Below are positions 61,152 to 64,000 of a stretch of 64,000 nt of DNA, in pieces (position 1 is the first letter of the stretch; each line of letters begins with the position of its first letter). A program made the position numbers and the translations under genes. Location: NCBI GenBank assembly GCA_033765345.1, contig JANRIC010000107.1, forward strand, positions 19,590 through 83,589. The letters are read 5' to 3'. The notes below the pieces were generated by a model. That model did no database searches, was not told the origin of the DNA, and was given only the letters and a program-made list of their open reading frames with translations. The stretch is from JANRIC01 sp033765345 (GTDB lineage Bacteria > Bacteroidota > Bacteroidia > Cytophagales > Microscillaceae).

Positions 61152-62756
61152 TTGAGTAATGAATTAGCAATAAGTGCTACCCCAAAAGGCGATAGAATTG
61201 TTTTATTGCAGGATAAAAAAATTGTAGAATATCACGTTGAAGAAAGAGATAACCACTTCACAGTCGGTGATATTTACTTGGGCATTGTAAAAAAAGTAGT
61301 CCCCGGACTCAATGCCGCATTTGTGGATATTGGTTATGAAAAAGATGCTTTTTTACATTATCTGGACTTAGGGCCAAATTTTGCGTCCTTAAACAAGTTT
61401 ACAAAAGCAGTACTAGGCAAAAAAAAAGTAGCCTACAATTTAACTGACTTTAAAATTGAACCCGAAATCAATAAATTCGGGAAGATTAACCAGATTTTTA
61501 GTAAAAATAACCAGGTTATTGTACAAATTATTAAAGAACCGATTTCTACAAAAGGTCCACGATTATCCTGTGAAATTTCTATTGCGGGGAGGTACTTGGT
61601 TTTAGTACCCTTTTCAAATTCTGTAAATGTATCGAAAAAAATTACAGAAAAAGAAGAGAGACAAAGATTAGTACGCTTGCTTTCATCCATCAAACCTCCT
61701 AACTTCGGAATCATCGTCCGTACAGCGGCTCAAAAAAAAGACGTAGCTGAACTGGACAGAGACCTCAGAAATCTGGTCGAAAAGTGGGAAAGTGGAATGA
61801 AAGTACTCCGAAATGCCAAACCAAGAGACAAAGTAATCGGAGAAATGAATAGGGCTTCCTCTATTCTTAGAGATATGCTCAATGAAAGTTTTGATAGCAT
61901 TATGGTAGATGACAAAACTATCTACGATGATGTCAAAACTTATATCCGGAGCATCGCTCCTGAAAAAGAAAAAATTGTCAAACTTCATAACGGACGATCA
62001 AAACTGTTTGAAAGTCTGGGTGTGGAAAAACAACTTAAATTACTGTTCGGTCAATCAGTTAGCCTCGAGAACGGCGGTTACCTCATTATTGAGCATACTG
62101 AAGCTCTTCACGTCATTGATGTGAATAGTGGTAATAAGTCTAATTCCGAACACGACCAGGAAAACACCGCCCTCAGTGTCAATCTGGAAGCTGCCAAAGA
62201 AATCGCCCGACAATTGCGTATCCGTGATATGGGAGGTATTATTATCATCGATTTTATAGATATGAAAAAACCTGATAACAAGCGTCAGGTCTATCAATGT
62301 ATGAAAGATGAGCTTAAAAATGATCGCTCCAAATCTACGGTATTGCCTCTGACCAAGTTCGGTCTCATGCAGATTACCCGGCAAAGGGTCAGACCAGAGT
62401 TGAATATCACCACCAAGGAAACTTGCCCTTCCTGTGGCGGAACTGGTAAAATCTCAGCCAGTATTCTGATTTCTGATGAAATTATACATAATCTGGATTA
62501 TTTGCTGACTCGCCAAAACGAAAAAAATATTAGTATCAACCTACACCCATATCTCCACGCTTATTTTAAAAAGGGCTGGATGAGCCAACAAATGCAGTGG
62601 TTCTTTAAATATGGTAAATGGGTGCGCCTGGTTGCCGATTCTTCGCTTCCTATCTCCAGTTATAATTTTATGGATCGATACGGAGAAGAAATAGAATTAC
62701 GAAGCAGCGATAAAGACAGAGAAAAAATCAGAGAAATAGAACCCGAAGAAGAATAA
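61152..62756 (+). CDS. rng: Ribonuclease E/G family endoribonuclease
   Basis: A 534-residue RNase G. The S1 domain is near residues 35-75 (VGDIYLGIVKKVVPGLNAAFVD in part, split by helices). The catalytic acids are in HVIDVNSGN and IIIIDFIDM, and TCPSCGGTGKI is the zinc-link. It processes rRNA and decays mRNA. The start is TTG at 61152 (MSNELAISATPKG), the family start. It follows the COX24 gene and a large hairpin, and precedes gldB with a perfect 14-bp hairpin between. Confidence 0.95.
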   Translation: MSNELAISATPKGDRIVLLQDKKIVEYHVEERDNHFTVGDIYLGIVKKVVPGLNAAFVDIGYEKDAFLHYLDLGPNFASLNKFTKAVLGKKKVAYNLTDFKIEPEINKFGKINQIFSKNNQVIVQIIKEPISTKGPRLSCEISIAGRYLVLVPFSNSVNVSKKITEKEERQRLVRLLSSIKPPNFGIIVRTAAQKKDVAELDRDLRNLVEKWESGMKVLRNAKPRDKVIGEMNRASSILRDMLNESFDSIMVDDKTIYDDVKTYIRSIAPEKEKIVKLHNGRSKLFESLGVEKQLKLLFGQSVSLENGGYLIIEHTEALHVIDVNSGNKSNSEHDQENTALSVNLEAAKEIARQLRIRDMGGIIIIDFIDMKKPDNKRQVYQCMKDELKNDRSKSTVLPLTKFGLMQITRQRVRPELNITTKETCPSCGGTGKISASILISDEIIHNLDYLLTRQNEKNISINLHPYLHAYFKKGWMSQQMQWFFKYGKWVRLVADSSLPISSYNFMDRYGEEIELRSSDKDREKIREIEPEEE

Positions 62757-62778
62757 AATTAGTATAAAATTTCTCAGA

Positions 62779-62810
62779 AGATAAGCGTTTTTACCCAAAA
62801 ACGCTTATCT
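62779..62810. terminator. 14-bp perfect hairpin between rng and gldB
   Basis: AGATAAGCGTTTTT (62779-62792) pairs exactly with AAAAACGCTTATCT (62797-62810) around a four-base ACCC loop. It sits 23 bases after the rng stop and 24 bases before the gldB ATG. The T-run lies in the stem rather than after it, so it could terminate or act as an attenuator/processing site. Confidence 0.7.
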
Positions 62811-62833
62811 CATTTATAAACTCTTTGCTACTT

Positions 62834-63850
62834 ATGAAAAAATACCTGATGATGACTTTGTGCCTTTGGCTTGTCGCTTGTCAATCTGATTCAGATGTTT
62901 GCACAGATACATTGGATTTGTCTAAAATCAATGTAGAAGTCAAAATTACCCGTCTCGAGCAAGAAATCTTCAGACTTAAGACCAAAGCTGAAATTAACGC
63001 ATTTCTGGATAAATACCCCGATTTTGCCGAAAAATTTATGCTTCGTAATCGCTTACCTCACGACTCCATAGCCGCCGACCAAATCTATACCATGATTACG
63101 GAGCCTCACCAGGATACCCTTTATCAAGATGTGCAAAAAAAATTTGCCGACCTGACTTCACTCAAAAAAGAATTTGAGGATGCTTTCACCCACATCAAAT
63201 ATTATTACCCTCTGTTCAAAGTGCCGAAAATATACACCGTGATGACCGGGCAGGGTAGTTTTTTTGGAACAGACCTTTTTGTATCGGATGCATTCATTGT
63301 GATTAGCCTAGATTTTTTTATTGGGAAAGACAATCGCTATCGACCACCCATAGAAATGATGCCTGATTATATCTGGCGCAGATACCACCCCGCTGCCATC
63401 GTGCCAAGTTGTGTGCAATATTTGTCAAATGCATATAATAAAACCGATATTACTGATAAAACCGCCCTCGCCGAAATGGTTTATCACGGAAAAACTTATC
63501 AATTTATGCGACAAATCATGCCCTGCCTACCAGATTCAATCCTGACAGGGTATACATCTTTGGAAATAAACAGCCTTTCTGATGCCAAAAATCGTGATTT
63601 TATTTGGAATCACCTCATCGAGCAACAAGTCCTTTTTAACACCAATCAACGAACCATTAGTAAATATCTGGAGGAAAGACCTTCTACTCCTGAAATTCAT
63701 GCCAAAACTCCCGGCCGTATCGGGCGTTGGCTCGGCTGGCGCATCGTACAAAAGTATATGCAAAAAAAACCCGAAATTACCTTGCAAAATCTGATGGATA
63801 ATCCCAATGCAAGAGAAATCTTTAATCAATCTGGATATAAAGGAAATTAA
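62834..63850 (+). CDS. gldB: Gliding motility lipoprotein GldB
   Basis: A 338-residue lipoprotein: signal and lipobox LMMTLCLWLVAC (Cys near 16), then VEVKITRLEQEIFRL. The family signature is present near the C-terminus as TPGRIGRWLGWRIV. It is needed for gliding and envelope assembly. The last two sense codons and stop (Gly-Asn-stop) coincide with the first unit of the 9-bp array. The usual neighbour gldC is not within the window. The ATG at 62834 is preferred over a TTG at 62825. Confidence 0.92.
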   Translation: MKKYLMMTLCLWLVACQSDSDVCTDTLDLSKINVEVKITRLEQEIFRLKTKAEINAFLDKYPDFAEKFMLRNRLPHDSIAADQIYTMITEPHQDTLYQDVQKKFADLTSLKKEFEDAFTHIKYYYPLFKVPKIYTVMTGQGSFFGTDLFVSDAFIVISLDFFIGKDNRYRPPIEMMPDYIWRRYHPAAIVPSCVQYLSNAYNKTDITDKTALAEMVYHGKTYQFMRQIMPCLPDSILTGYTSLEINSLSDAKNRDFIWNHLIEQQVLFNTNQRTISKYLEERPSTPEIHAKTPGRIGRWLGWRIVQKYMQKKPEITLQNLMDNPNAREIFNQSGYKGN

Positions 63851-64000
63851 GGAAATTAAGGGAATTAAGGGAATTAAGGGAATTAAGGGAATTAAGGGAA
63901 TTAAGGGAATTAAGGAAATTAAGGAAATTAAGGAAATTAAGGAAATTAAGGAAATTAAGGAAATTAAGGAAATTAAGGAAATTAAGGAAATTAAGGAAAT
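63842..64000. repeat. 9-bp tandem array starting in the gldB stop
   Basis: GGAAATTAA at 63842 and 63851, then six copies of GGGAATTAA (63860-63913), then GGAAATTAA at 63914 and onwards to the end: 17 full units and a partial one. The first unit is the final GGA AAT TAA of gldB. The array continues past the window edge. Confidence 0.97.

Overview
The window looks like chromosomal DNA of a gliding Bacteroidota, most likely a member of the Cytophagales. The evidence is three gliding-motility genes (gldB, gldD, gldE), a protein with the type IX secretion 'gliding motility-associated' C-terminal domain, several families largely confined to this phylum (DUF4834-like, DUF2911, BatA-like, MbnP), AT-rich sequence, few Shine-Dalgarno sites and several TAnnTTTG promoter elements. 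No rRNA, tRNA, transposase, integrase, CRISPR array or phage gene was seen. The genus cannot be told from the sequence alone.

Layout. 1-2.8 kb: the end of a YafK-type L,D-transpeptidase, then a tight ATPase + Toprim-like gene pair that resembles a two-gene defence module. 2.8-17.5 kb: a large lipoprotein sugar dehydrogenase with heme c, a BatA-like von Willebrand protein, Ppx/GppA phosphatase, prfA, TPR and DUF2911 exported proteins, a type IX secreted protein, YbaB, a glycosyltransferase and PspC. 17.6-28.5 kb: an OmpA/TPR lipoprotein with a strong terminator, a Uma2 nuclease-like protein, pdhB, a glycosyltransferase, two carbon-nitrogen hydrolases (one fused to a GNAT domain), YceI and a thiolase. 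28.5-29.7 kb: a degenerate 21-bp repeat array and a PIN-domain toxin-antitoxin pair. 30-37.7 kb: DEAD-box helicase, dipeptide-type ABC ATPase with RNase R, YraN and a second family 2 glycosyltransferase.

37.7-48.8 kb is rich in metal and redox genes: feoAB, a beta-CASP nuclease, thioredoxin, then a compact copper operon (CopA ATPase, HMA chaperone, MbnP-like protein), and LolA. 48.9-54.1 kb: a SWIM zinc-finger/DUF5691 pair, moaC, a homogeneous 21-bp array of 14 copies, and pyrH-frr. 54.4-64 kb: a quinone oxidoreductase and then a gliding/nucleic-acid block. On the minus strand this is mutY-ssb-gldE-gldD; diverging from it on the plus strand are HU, a TPR protein, a 29-residue COX24-type basic protein, rng and gldB.

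The most unusual non-coding content is repetitive: two unrelated 21-bp tandem arrays, a 9-bp array that begins inside the last codons of gldB and runs off the window, several long perfect palindromes beside accessory genes, a divergent 90-bp intergenic repeat present twice, and a large hairpin ahead of rng. The best candidates for something undescribed are the ATPase/Toprim-like pair, the SWIM/DUF5691 pair and these repeat families.
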